From positions 1 through 52,850 of the forward strand of contig JANYKT010000176.1 in assembly GCA_025358085.1 (NCBI GenBank): a DNA stretch of 52,850 bases, given 5' to 3'. The DNA is from Deltaproteobacteria bacterium. GTDB lineage: Bacteria > Myxococcota > Myxococcia > Myxococcales > 40CM-4-68-19. Below are positions 9,575 through 18,228 of the stretch, one piece after another. The position numbers and the translations under genes were made by a program. Numbering within the stretch: the stretch's first letter is position 1; the number at the start of each line of letters is the position of its first letter. The notes under the pieces are model-generated. The model saw only the letters and a list, made by a program, of their open reading frames with translations. It searched no databases and had not been told where the DNA came from.

Positions 9575-11869
9575 TTACTCACTCGCTTCGAGGGTGAAAT
9601 AGAAGGTCGTCCCTTCGCCCTCCCGGGAATCGCACCAGACCTCGCCGCCGTGCCGCTGCACGACCTTGCGCACGATGGTCAGCCCGGCTCCGGTCCCACC
9701 ACCATATTCAGACTTCTGGTGCAGGCGCCTGAAGATGCGAAACACCTCTTCCCGGTACTCCGGACCAATGCCGATGCCGTTGTCCTTGACGTAGAAACAG
9801 CGCGCACTGTTCTGCGCGCGCGAGGGAAAGCCGGGCTCACCACGCAGCAGGTAACCCACCTCCACGAGCTTGTTCGCTTTGTCGTTGTACTTCAGGGCAT
9901 TGGAAAGCAGGTTGATGAAGATCTCCTGCAGCCCGACGCGGTCGGCTCGCACGACCGGCAAGAGTCGCGGGATACTCACTTGCGCGCCCGTCTCGCGAAG
10001 CCGCGTGTCGATCGACTCGAGAGCGTCGTGGACGGCGACGTTCAGATCGACGGGCTCTGGATCAAGAGGGCCGCGCCCGAGCCGGGAGAAATGAAGCAAT
10101 GAATCAATCAGCGCCTGCATCCGCTTTGTCAGGCGGACAATGGTCTCCACCTTTTCGCGATCTTCCGGCTCAAACTTTTCCTCGCAGTCAACAAGGAGGA
10201 AGTTTGCGTAGTTATAGATGCCCCGCAGCGGCTCCTTGAGGTCGTGGCTCGCGACATAGGCAAAGGAGTCGAGTTCCGCGTTGCTGCGCGAGAGCTCCAG
10301 GTTCACGCTTGCCAGCGCTTCCCCGCGGTGTTGGAGCACGTCCATCATCGAGACCCGCAATTTGCGCACGGCTTCCATTTCGAGGTCGAGCCACGCGGCG
10401 CAATGGCCCCGGACCGTGTCCTGCCAGAGCGCGAACGACTTCCGCGGAGTCAGGCGATCGCCCATTGGCCCGACCTCCATGGGCTTGCTGGGATCGCCTG
10501 CCCATCGAACGGTCTGCAACAGCTCCGGACGCATCCAGAGGATGTAATCGCCATGCGCTTTGGAGAGAGGGAGGACGAGAATACCCGACGCTGTATCCTT
10601 GAATTTGTCAGCGGCAGGATAGAGGGAAGGCAAGCAATCGGTGGCGAAGACATCGATTCCCCGGTTCTGGCGCAGCCACTCCACCAGCGCGCGCAGTGCC
10701 GGTTCTCCCGGCGTCTTGCCGACGAGATGACAGATTCCGCGGCTGAACACGGCAGCCCCGCCGCAGTCGAAGAGCTCGAGCAGATTCGGCTTGCAGTCAA
10801 CGAGTGCGTCGGCCAGGTCGTCGTGCTTTGCGAGGCTCCGCACCAGCCCCTCGTGCACTTCACTGATCCGCGCCCGATAACCGGACTCGTCGTGAAGTTG
10901 CTTGTCGGCGATTTGCATGGACACCACCCGCGCGAGGAATTCGCAGGCGGTGCGCACGTCGTAGGGGATCTGCCGCGTTGAGTAGTGATGGCAGGCAATC
11001 AATCCCCAAAGCCGATCGTCTTTGGTAATTGCAATGGTCAGCGAGGCATTGACACCCATATTCAACAGGTACTCGGTGTACATCTGCGAAGTGCCGCGCA
11101 GGAACGCAAAGGTCATGTCGAGCGGCTGGCCGGTGCGCGGATTGATTTCGGGAATGATCTGCGAGCGGACATAGCGCGCGTCCGGCAGCATGCGGATGGT
11201 GTTCAGGAGAAAGAGTGCGCGCGCCTGGGAAGGGATGTCGCTCGCCGGATAATGCAGGTCGAGATAGGGACTGAGCCCCTTGTCCTTCGTCATGCTCTCG
11301 GCGATGACATGTCCGCTCCAGTCCCGGCCGAATCGATAGAGCATGACGCGGTCGTAGCCGCTGACCCGGCGCACCTCCTCGGTGACGAGTTCGCAGAAAT
11401 CAATGACGCTCGTGGCTCTCTGGAAACGAGCCACGCTGCGCTTGAGCATGTCGTAGAAGTCAGGCTGGGTAAGCTCGCTTGCGACCCGCTCGAGTTCGAG
11501 CAGGAATAGACCGGCGCGCACATGGCCAATGGCGTGGAACGGCCCGTGTCCGCACACGAGGCCGGTGAATAGATAGAGCGGATTGTTTTCCAGGTGATCT
11601 TCCCGGATGGATCGGTGCAGTGCCGCGAGATTCTCTGCGCTGAGTAGAGCTTCCAGCGGCCTACCCAGCAGAGCCAGCGTGGGGATACCCAGATAGGTCT
11701 CGGTGTTGTCGCTCGCCTGGAGCACCGTCAGGTCGCTGGCGCCGAGCGCGAGCAGCACGCCGTGGGCGCGGATCTGACCGGGAATGTGAATAGGTTCGCG
11801 GTCGCAATTGGTCAGATCAATCTTGACGTCGTGCGGCAGGTCGCCTCGGTCGAAATGTGCTTCAGCCAT
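9575..11869 (-). CDS. bphP: Bacteriophytochrome histidine kinase (copy 1)
   Basis: A 764-residue red/far-red photoreceptor: PAS (about 15-125), GAF (140-310), PHY (325-500), HisKA with ASHDLKEPLRG (H542) and ATPase domain with GGGTGAGLTIV. C22 in LTNCDREP is in the position of the biliverdin-binding Cys of bacteriophytochromes. YPASDIPSQAR carries the conserved Asp (D211) and ACHHY the chromophore-contacting His pair (H294, H295); PRKSF at 475-479 is the PHY tongue motif. All features for biliverdin attachment and kinase activity are therefore present. ATG 11869 has a GGGAGG site ahead. It follows the REC-PAS kinase by 65 nt and is probably in the same transcript. No receiver domain is fused, so it needs a separate receiver partner. 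Confidence 0.95.
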   Translation of the reverse strand: MAEAHFDRGDLPHDVKIDLTNCDREPIHIPGQIRAHGVLLALGASDLTVLQASDNTETYLGIPTLALLGRPLEALLSAENLAALHRSIREDHLENNPLYLFTGLVCGHGPFHAIGHVRAGLFLLELERVASELTQPDFYDMLKRSVARFQRATSVIDFCELVTEEVRRVSGYDRVMLYRFGRDWSGHVIAESMTKDKGLSPYLDLHYPASDIPSQARALFLLNTIRMLPDARYVRSQIIPEINPRTGQPLDMTFAFLRGTSQMYTEYLLNMGVNASLTIAITKDDRLWGLIACHHYSTRQIPYDVRTACEFLARVVSMQIADKQLHDESGYRARISEVHEGLVRSLAKHDDLADALVDCKPNLLELFDCGGAAVFSRGICHLVGKTPGEPALRALVEWLRQNRGIDVFATDCLPSLYPAADKFKDTASGILVLPLSKAHGDYILWMRPELLQTVRWAGDPSKPMEVGPMGDRLTPRKSFALWQDTVRGHCAAWLDLEMEAVRKLRVSMMDVLQHRGEALASVNLELSRSNAELDSFAYVASHDLKEPLRGIYNYANFLLVDCEEKFEPEDREKVETIVRLTKRMQALIDSLLHFSRLGRGPLDPEPVDLNVAVHDALESIDTRLRETGAQVSIPRLLPVVRADRVGLQEIFINLLSNALKYNDKANKLVEVGYLLRGEPGFPSRAQNSARCFYVKDNGIGIGPEYREEVFRIFRRLHQKSEYGGGTGAGLTIVRKVVQRHGGEVWCDSREGEGTTFYFTLEASE

Positions 11870-11934
11870 CTGGATGTGCCTCCCGATGAAACACGTCGAG
11901 TGTCAATCACGAGCGAGCCGCGAGCAACGCCTTT

Positions 11935-14370
11935 TCATCGTGCTGCCAGCGGACGGTCGCTCGCTTCCCGCGGCAGTCGAACGATGAAGCGGGTGCCCTC
12001 TGCAACCGTCGAACTGACTTCGATGCGGCCGTTGTGGGCCCTGACGATCTGGTCCACGATATAAAGGCCCAGCCCTGCGTTGCGATTGTTTCGCTTTCCG
12101 CTTCCAGCGCCAAAGGGCTCGAACAGGTGCGGCATTACATCGAGCCGAATGGGCTCCCCGCGATTGCTGATCTCGAGCAGGACAAACTGGTTCTGCTGCT
12201 CTTTCACATCCACAATTACCGGCGCGGAAGCATCCCCGTGCTGGAGCGCATTGGCGACCAGGTTGGTGATCATCTGATCCAGCCGCTCCCGATCCCAGGC
12301 GCCGCTCAGATCACCGTGCACGCGCAGGACGATGTCGCGGGCCGGATTGGAAAGCCGCAAAGCCTCGACTGCCTGCAGGACCACCTCGCCGAGATCGCCT
12401 TTGCGCCTGACAATCGAGAAGCCGCCGCCGCTGCGTCCCTTGGCGAAGTCGAGCAGATCGGAGATGAGCTGGTTGCTGCGCCGGGCCGCGCGTTCGACCC
12501 GGCCAAGCCCCGTGCGAAGCCCCTCCGAAAGGCTCTCTCTCTGCATCATCTGCGCTTGCATCAGGATGGTCTGCAGCGGGGTCTTCAGATCGTGGCTGAC
12601 GATACCGATGAGATGTTTCTCGAAGGCCGCGGTGGTCTTGAGCAACTCGTGTGCTCGCTTGCTTTCGGTGATATCGGCATTCACCGTTACCGCGGCGACG
12701 ATCTGACCTTGGACAATCACCGGCGCCGAGGCGGCGCGAAGGATGAGCTCGCGGCCGTCCTGCTGGTGCCGCACCCGCAACTCCATCACTGATTTCACGC
12801 CCTCGCGCAGTGCCCGCACGTAGCCCGACTTTTCGCGCGGCAGCGTCTCTCCGGTGGCGGGGTCGCGCGCTTCGTAACCAAGCCGCAGCTCCTGCACCCT
12901 GAAATTCAAGGGCTGACTGATATCCAGGCCAAGCATATCGACCGCAGCCTGGTTTGCGTAATGAACGCGGTCCATATCGCCCATGAAGACGCCATCCGGG
13001 ATGCTCTCGAGGACGGCATGAAGCTCGGCCGCGCGGCGCTCGGCCTGGTCGCGGAGCTCGGTTTGCTCCTGCTCAAGCCGCCGGCGCTCGGTGATATCGA
13101 CATTGGCACCGACCCACTCGCGCACGCGTCCGTCGAGTTCGCGCACCGGCACCGCGCGCACCTCATGGCGCCGCCAGCCGCCTCGCTGGTCCCGAACCCG
13201 GAGTTCAGCGGAATAGATGCGCGAGGTCGAAAGAGCTTCCGCCCAAAGTCGCAGCGCGCGCTCTTGGTCCTCCGGATGGACGGCCTCGAACCAGCCGCGG
13301 CCCGTGGCCTCCTCGCCCGTCTGGCCAGTCAAGGCTGCCCAGGCGACGGTGGTCGAGACGATTTGCCCGCGCTCATCGGTGCTCCAAATGATTGGCGTGC
13401 CCGCTTCCACCAGAGCCCGATACCTTTCGGCGGCAATGCGAAGCTGGTCTTTTGCCTCCCGCTCGCCAGCCTGGGTCCTGGCCCGGCGCAACGCCTGTTC
13501 GCAGACCCCACCGAGCAGATGCAGGAAGGCAACATCGGCCGCGGAGAACTCCCGCTCCTCTGTAAAGGAGAGGAAAAGAACCCCCAGGACCCCATCTCCG
13601 GCGACCAGCGGCAAGACCGCCAGAGCCTTCTCGCTTTGCGCAGACTGGAGAAGCGCGGGGTAGCGTTTGTTACGCTCCGCGAGCGTTGAGCAGGTAATGA
13701 GCGCGCGAGCGCGAGCCGCCTCCGCCGCCGGCAGCTCTGCCTCGAGCTCGAGCTGTTTCCAGGACGGCTTGTCATTGGGTGGCTGACCGCTGAATGCAGC
13801 CACGGACAGGTGCTTGCGATCCTCTGCCAGCAGCGCGACAAAGCCGCTCGTCGCGGAGGCCGCGCGGATACCTCCGTCCAGCAGGATCTGAATCACCTTC
13901 TCCGGCGTGTCAGCGCTGGACAGCGCGGTGGACAACGTCACCAGCAGTGCGGAGCGGCTGGCGTTTTCCTCCAGCCTGCGCTGCAGCGCGACCCGGATGG
14001 TGGCATTCGAGATTGCCCGGGTGAGAACCGTGGGGGTCAGTTCGTCCTTGACGAGAAAATCGACCGCTCCGAGTTCCAAAGCCTGATTGGCAAGGTTCCT
14101 GGCCAGGTTGAGGGTCAGGACCACGACCGGTGCGCTGAAACCGCTGCTGCGCAGTGTTCGCAGGACGCCCAGGCCGTCGAGTCCGGGCAATTGCATGTCG
14201 AGCAGGATCACGTCGTGCCCTCCACGCTGGCAGAACTCGAGTCCTTCTTCGCCACTCGACGCTTCATCGATAGAAAAATCTGTCTCCCGGTCTGACAGCA
14301 GGAAGCGCCGGATGATTGCCCGATCCTCGGGAGTGTCGTCGATGACGAGGACGCGGCGGCGCGGCTTCAT
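11935..14370 (-). CDS. Receiver-first sensor kinase (REC-GAF-PAS-PAS-HisKA-ATPase)
   Basis: An 811-residue cytoplasmic protein. The N-terminal receiver has VIDDTPED and ILLDMQLPG (D58), then a GAF domain (about 145-295), PAS 1 (315-430), PAS 2 (450-575), HisKA with VSHDLKTPLQ (H593) and an ATPase domain with NLVANALQHG and NAGLGLYIV. A receiver placed at the front of a kinase usually accepts phosphate from another kinase and tunes the kinase behind it, so it may act as the relay for the phytochromes on each side. The start is ATG 14370, overlapping the stop of the single-domain receiver gene (ATGA); the longer open frame upstream is not used. The final output protein is not in the operon. Confidence 0.9.
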   Translation of the reverse strand: MKPRRRVLVIDDTPEDRAIIRRFLLSDRETDFSIDEASSGEEGLEFCQRGGHDVILLDMQLPGLDGLGVLRTLRSSGFSAPVVVLTLNLARNLANQALELGAVDFLVKDELTPTVLTRAISNATIRVALQRRLEENASRSALLVTLSTALSSADTPEKVIQILLDGGIRAASATSGFVALLAEDRKHLSVAAFSGQPPNDKPSWKQLELEAELPAAEAARARALITCSTLAERNKRYPALLQSAQSEKALAVLPLVAGDGVLGVLFLSFTEEREFSAADVAFLHLLGGVCEQALRRARTQAGEREAKDQLRIAAERYRALVEAGTPIIWSTDERGQIVSTTVAWAALTGQTGEEATGRGWFEAVHPEDQERALRLWAEALSTSRIYSAELRVRDQRGGWRRHEVRAVPVRELDGRVREWVGANVDITERRRLEQEQTELRDQAERRAAELHAVLESIPDGVFMGDMDRVHYANQAAVDMLGLDISQPLNFRVQELRLGYEARDPATGETLPREKSGYVRALREGVKSVMELRVRHQQDGRELILRAASAPVIVQGQIVAAVTVNADITESKRAHELLKTTAAFEKHLIGIVSHDLKTPLQTILMQAQMMQRESLSEGLRTGLGRVERAARRSNQLISDLLDFAKGRSGGGFSIVRRKGDLGEVVLQAVEALRLSNPARDIVLRVHGDLSGAWDRERLDQMITNLVANALQHGDASAPVIVDVKEQQNQFVLLEISNRGEPIRLDVMPHLFEPFGAGSGKRNNRNAGLGLYIVDQIVRAHNGRIEVSSTVAEGTRFIVRLPREASDRPLAAR

Positions 14371-14804
14371 CCCGCTCTCCCGCTTTGCTGCGGCAACAGG
14401 ACAGCGCTGAACCAGTATTCGAGTATTGCGCGAAGCGAGCTGGTTTGTTGCTGCAGGTCCATCACCTTGAGGACAAAGCCCGACGCGCCATTGCGATAGC
14501 AAAAGTCGACGTCGTTCGGATTGTCGGAGGTGGAGAAGATCACCACTGGTATGGTCAAAGTCTTCTCTTCGGCCTTAAGGCGCTTGAGAAAGCCGCGTCC
14601 GTCGAGGCCCCCCAGATTCAGATCGAGCAGGACGATGGCCGGGTTGAGGCTACCCGCCTTGAGCAGGCCCAGTGCTTTCTCGGCATCATTGAAATGCAGG
14701 ACCGGCCGCGCAAAGCCTATTTCGCGAAGGGCGCGCAGGAGGACGGCCAGATCTTCACCGCTGTCTTCAATGACGAGCAGCGGCCTCGCTGGAACGGAAC
14801 TCAA
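14367..14804 (-). CDS. Single-domain response regulator, Rcp1-like
   Basis: A 145-residue stand-alone receiver. It shows VIEDSGED acidic residues, the phospho-acceptor D61 in VLLDLNLGG, a conserved Ser/Thr in VIFSTSDN, and a Lys in FVLKVMD. The NPNDVDFCYRNGASGF wording and a C-terminal LEYWF are typical of receivers paired with phytochromes (Rcp1 type), which lack an output domain. It is wedged between phytochrome 2 and the receiver-first kinase with 4-nt overlaps on both sides. The start must be the TTG at 14804 (TTGA overlap with the phytochrome stop) because no ATG or GTG precedes the receiver fold; this ties its translation to the phytochrome. Confidence 0.9.
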   Translation of the reverse strand: MSSVPARPLLVIEDSGEDLAVLLRALREIGFARPVLHFNDAEKALGLLKAGSLNPAIVLLDLNLGGLDGRGFLKRLKAEEKTLTIPVVIFSTSDNPNDVDFCYRNGASGFVLKVMDLQQQTSSLRAILEYWFSAVLLPQQSGRAG

Positions 14805-17086
14805 TTCGCTCCGAGGGTGAAATAAAAGGTGGTACCGCCACCCTCCTCAGACTCGCACCAGACCTCGCCGTCGTGCCGCTGCACGACCTTACGCACGATG
14901 GTGAGGCCTGCTCCCGTTCCACCACCGAATTGATCCTTCTGGTGGAGGCGCCGGAAGATTCTAAAGACCTCCTCGCGATAGGCCGCGGGGATACCAATAC
15001 CGTTGTCGCGCACGTAGAAACACCGCGTGGACTCCTGTGCGCGCGCCGGAAACCCGGGCTCGAAGCGCTCCAGACTGCCGACCTCTACGGCCTTGTCGGG
15101 TTTGTCATTGTACTTGAGAGCATTAGCAATAAGATTGATGAACACCTCTTGCAGGCCCACACGGTCTCCGCGCACCGTGGGCAAAGGCCGCGGGATGCTG
15201 ACCTGCGCCCCCGATTCGCGCAGCCGCGCGTCGATGGACTCGAGAGCATCGCGGACCGCCTCATTGAGATCGATCGGTTCGAGCGCGATGGGATCCCGGC
15301 CCAGCCTGGAAAAGTGAAGCAGGGAATCGATCAATGCCTGCATCCGCTTGGTCAAGCGGACAATGGTTTCCATCTTCTCCTTGTTCTCGGAGTCGAGCTT
15401 GTCCGTGCAGTCCTGCAAAACGAAGCTGGCGAAGTTGTAGATACCGCGCAGCGGCTCTTTCAGATCATGACTCGCTACGTAGGCAAAGGAGTCGAGTTCC
15501 GCGTTGCTGCGCGACAATTCAACTCGCGCAAGCGCTTCTGCCCGGCGCTGGATGACGTCGGTCATGGCGACGCGGAGCTTCCGCGCGGCCTCGATCTCGA
15601 GGTCGAGCCACCCGGCCCCGCGCCCTCGCACGGTGTCCTGCCAGGCCGCAAAGGACTTTCGCGGTGTCAGGCGGTCGCCCATCGGCCCGATCTCGACTGG
15701 CTTGCTGGGATCGCCCGCCCAGTTCACCGTCCGCAACATCTCGGGGCGCATCCAGATGATGTATTCGCCGTTCGCCTTCGACAGGGGAACGACAAGGATG
15801 CCCGCCGCGGTATTTCTGAATTGCTCCGCAGCTGGATACAGCGAGGGCAAGGCATCAGTTGCGAACACCTCGTTGTCCGGGGCCTGGCGCAACCATTCGA
15901 GCAGCATGCGCAGCTCAGGTTCGCTGGGTGTTTCGCCTGCGCGATGACAGACTCCCCGGCTGAACACGGCCACACCGCCGCAGTCGAAGAGCCCAAGCAC
16001 GCTCGGGTCGCAGCCGATGATCGCACTGCCCACGTCTTCGTTGCGCATCAGGCTTTGCATCATTGAATCGTGCACTTCGCCGATTCGCCCCCGGTAGCCG
16101 GCTTCGTCGTGAAGCTGCTTGTCGGCAACCTGCAATGAAACGACCCGGGCAAGGAATTCACAGGCCGTGCGCACGTCATAGGGGATCTGCCGGGGTGTAT
16201 AGTGGTGGCAGGCAATCAGCCCCCAGAGCCGGTCGCCTTTGGTGATTGCGATAGTCAGTGAAGCATTGACTCCCATGTTGAGCAGGTACTCGGTGTACAT
16301 CTGCGAAGTTCCGCGCAGGAACGCATAGCTCATCTCGAGCGGCAGGTTGGTGCGCGGACTCAGCTCGGGAACGATGCGCGACTGGATATAGCGGGCATCA
16401 GGAAGCATACGAATGGTGTTGAGCAGAAAGAGTGCGCGCGCCTGCGAAGGGATATCACTCGCGGGATAGTGCAGACCAAGATAGGAATCGAGTTGCTTTC
16501 CCTTCTTGATGCTCTCGGCGACGACGTGTCCGCTCCAGTCCGGGGCAAACCGGTAGAGCATGACGCGGTCATAGCCGCTGACCCGCTGGACCTCTTCGGT
16601 GATGAGGTTGCAGAAATCGCCGACGCTCGTGGCCCTCTGGAAGCGCGCTACACTGCGCTTGAGCATCTGGTAAAAGTCGGGCCGCTCGAGGTCGCCTGAC
16701 GCCGGCTCCAGTTCAAGCAGGAAGAGCCCGGCACGCAGGTGTCCAATGGCGTTGAATGGCCCCCGGCCACAGACGAGGCCGGTGAAGAGATAAAGAGGAT
16801 TGTCTTCCAGGTGCTCTTCGCGAATTGCGCGGTGAAGGACTCCCAGATTCTCCCGGGTCAGCAGCGCGCTGAGCGGCGTGCCGAGGAACGCTGCTGTCGG
16901 GATGCCGAGAAACGCCTCCGTGTTGTCGCTCGCCTGCAGCACCGTGAAGTCATCCGCACCCAGCGCGAGAAGCACGCCATGCGCCAGGATCTGTCCCGGA
17001 ATGTGGGTCGGCTCGCGGTCGCAATTGGTGAGGCTCAGCTTCACCGCTTGCGGCACGACGCTAGGCTCCAGCTGTGCCTCGGCCAT
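14801..17086 (-). CDS. bphP: Bacteriophytochrome histidine kinase (copy 2)
   Basis: A 761-residue phytochrome with the same PAS-GAF-PHY-HisKA-ATPase plan as copy 1 and extensive identity along its length. Biliverdin-binding C22 (LTNCDREP), YPASDIPSQAR, ACHHY, PRKSF, ASHDLKEPLRG and GGGTGAGLTIV are all present, so it should bind chromophore and signal. It begins at ATG 17086 with a GGAGGAG site and overlaps the end of the heme oxygenase gene by 26 nt, which links chromophore supply and apoprotein synthesis. The receiver gene follows with a TTGA overlap. Differences from copy 1 cluster in the PHY domain and the linker before the kinase, which could shift spectral or kinetic behaviour. The kinase domain is probably of the dimeric HisKA type. 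Confidence 0.95.
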   Translation of the reverse strand: MAEAQLEPSVVPQAVKLSLTNCDREPTHIPGQILAHGVLLALGADDFTVLQASDNTEAFLGIPTAAFLGTPLSALLTRENLGVLHRAIREEHLEDNPLYLFTGLVCGRGPFNAIGHLRAGLFLLELEPASGDLERPDFYQMLKRSVARFQRATSVGDFCNLITEEVQRVSGYDRVMLYRFAPDWSGHVVAESIKKGKQLDSYLGLHYPASDIPSQARALFLLNTIRMLPDARYIQSRIVPELSPRTNLPLEMSYAFLRGTSQMYTEYLLNMGVNASLTIAITKGDRLWGLIACHHYTPRQIPYDVRTACEFLARVVSLQVADKQLHDEAGYRGRIGEVHDSMMQSLMRNEDVGSAIIGCDPSVLGLFDCGGVAVFSRGVCHRAGETPSEPELRMLLEWLRQAPDNEVFATDALPSLYPAAEQFRNTAAGILVVPLSKANGEYIIWMRPEMLRTVNWAGDPSKPVEIGPMGDRLTPRKSFAAWQDTVRGRGAGWLDLEIEAARKLRVAMTDVIQRRAEALARVELSRSNAELDSFAYVASHDLKEPLRGIYNFASFVLQDCTDKLDSENKEKMETIVRLTKRMQALIDSLLHFSRLGRDPIALEPIDLNEAVRDALESIDARLRESGAQVSIPRPLPTVRGDRVGLQEVFINLIANALKYNDKPDKAVEVGSLERFEPGFPARAQESTRCFYVRDNGIGIPAAYREEVFRIFRRLHQKDQFGGGTGAGLTIVRKVVQRHDGEVWCESEEGGGTTFYFTLGAN

Positions 17087-17714
17087 CGTGGCGCTCCTCC
17101 AACCAGGCAGTCAGGGTCGTAAAGGTTTGTTGCGCGGCCAGGACTACCTGAGAATCAGAACGTTCCGACCGGGACCAGCCGGAAAGGGCGCCAGCAAAGC
17201 CTCTCCACATGCTTCCGGTGTGCTCGCCATAGGGGTTCAGAAAGCGAGCGCCTGAAGAGGTCTCGAGCCCCAGCGCATCACGCAAGCGCCGGGAAAGGAT
17301 TTGACCACCCAGTGTGGAGCCTTCCAGCACATAGAGCACGCCCCAAGCCGACGCAAGCGTATCGGTGCGGGGAAGAAAACGGCAATCAGGAGCGTCGGCG
17401 ATTTCGCCCGAATTCATCTGAAGCGCTGCGAGATCCTGCTCGAGGAACGTCGTTTTGAGGCGCTCGGTGAAGTCGAGTCCAGACAGCGCCCACTCGCCGC
17501 TGAAGCCTGCGAGTTGACGCTCGAGCGGCCGGTAGTAACCGAGCAGGCGCTTTAGATAGTCTCCGTATTGCGACAGCTTCAGGCCGGGCCGGAGGAGAGG
17601 CACCACGCACTCGATGCGCTCGTGCATCGCGTTCGTCTCGGCCTTCAGAAGCTGCAAAACCGCGCCCCGGCCGCCCGCGCGGGGAGCGTGTTCTTCGTTG
17701 GGCATCATGCGCAT
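17061..17714 (-). CDS. bphO: Heme oxygenase, biliverdin-producing (BphO)
   Basis: A helical protein of about 217 residues of the bacterial heme oxygenase family. The proximal heme ligand lies in LKAETNAMHERIE (H31 from ATG 17714), and the distal helix carries GVLYVLEGSTLGGQILSRRL with its conserved glycines. It opens heme to biliverdin, CO and iron; biliverdin is the chromophore of the phytochromes encoded next. The stop lies 26 nt inside the phytochrome gene, so the two are surely co-expressed. ATGs at 17714, 17708 and 17705 are all possible starts. A reductant partner (ferredoxin or flavodoxin) is not encoded nearby. Confidence 0.93.
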   Translation of the reverse strand: MRMMPNEEHAPRAGGRGAVLQLLKAETNAMHERIECVVPLLRPGLKLSQYGDYLKRLLGYYRPLERQLAGFSGEWALSGLDFTERLKTTFLEQDLAALQMNSGEIADAPDCRFLPRTDTLASAWGVLYVLEGSTLGGQILSRRLRDALGLETSSGARFLNPYGEHTGSMWRGFAGALSGWSRSERSDSQVVLAAQQTFTTLTAWLEERHDGRGTAGA

Positions 17715-17798
17715 TCTGCTACCTGTTGTTCGTCCCGGAAGCAAACGCGTAAGAACCTGGTTGTCCTGAACTGCGCGCGCCTGCTTCTTCCCGGGCGC

Positions 17799-18212
17799 TC
17801 AGCCCCGTGCGGCGGCCTCGAGAGCAGCGAGGCCAGCTTGCGCGCACTGCTCGTCCTGGTTGGAAGCCGCGCCCGAGACGCCGACCGCCCCCACGAACTC
17901 GGCGCCGCTTTTGATGGGCAGCCCGCCCTGCACCCTGATTTGTCCCGGAAAGGTCACCAGTGCGGGCCGGTCTTTGACCATGTCCTCCAAAGCCTTGGTC
18001 GGCGTCCGCACCGCCGCTGCCGTCCGCGCCTTGCCAAAAGCGATCTCCGCACTTTGCGGAAAAGCACCATCCGCGCGCTCCAGCGCAACAAGTGCGCCGC
18101 CATCGTCAACTACCGCGACAGTGACCGCCCAGCCATTCTTCTCGGCCTCTGCACGCGCTGCGGTGAGAATGAGCTTTGCGTCAGCCAGAGTCAGAGTGAG
18201 CTTCATCCGCAT
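17799..18212 (-). CDS. HbpS/GlcG family putative heme-binding protein
   Basis: A 137-residue protein of the DUF336/GlcG/HbpS family: LTLADAKLILTAARAEAEKNG, VAVVDDGGALVALERADGA, and the Gly-rich end with GGLPIKSGAEFVGAVGVSGA. Members include HbpS, which binds and degrades heme in Streptomyces, and GlcG of glycolate and propanediol loci. It lies 84 nt before the heme oxygenase gene on the same strand, so a role in heme or iron handling for biliverdin supply is plausible but unproven. There is no signal peptide. The start ATG 18212 has GGAG 9 nt upstream; ATG 18206 is an alternative. Confidence 0.75.
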   Translation of the reverse strand: MRMKLTLTLADAKLILTAARAEAEKNGWAVTVAVVDDGGALVALERADGAFPQSAEIAFGKARTAAAVRTPTKALEDMVKDRPALVTFPGQIRVQGGLPIKSGAEFVGAVGVSGAASNQDEQCAQAGLAALEAAARG

Positions 18213-18228
18213 TAGTGATAACTCCAGC

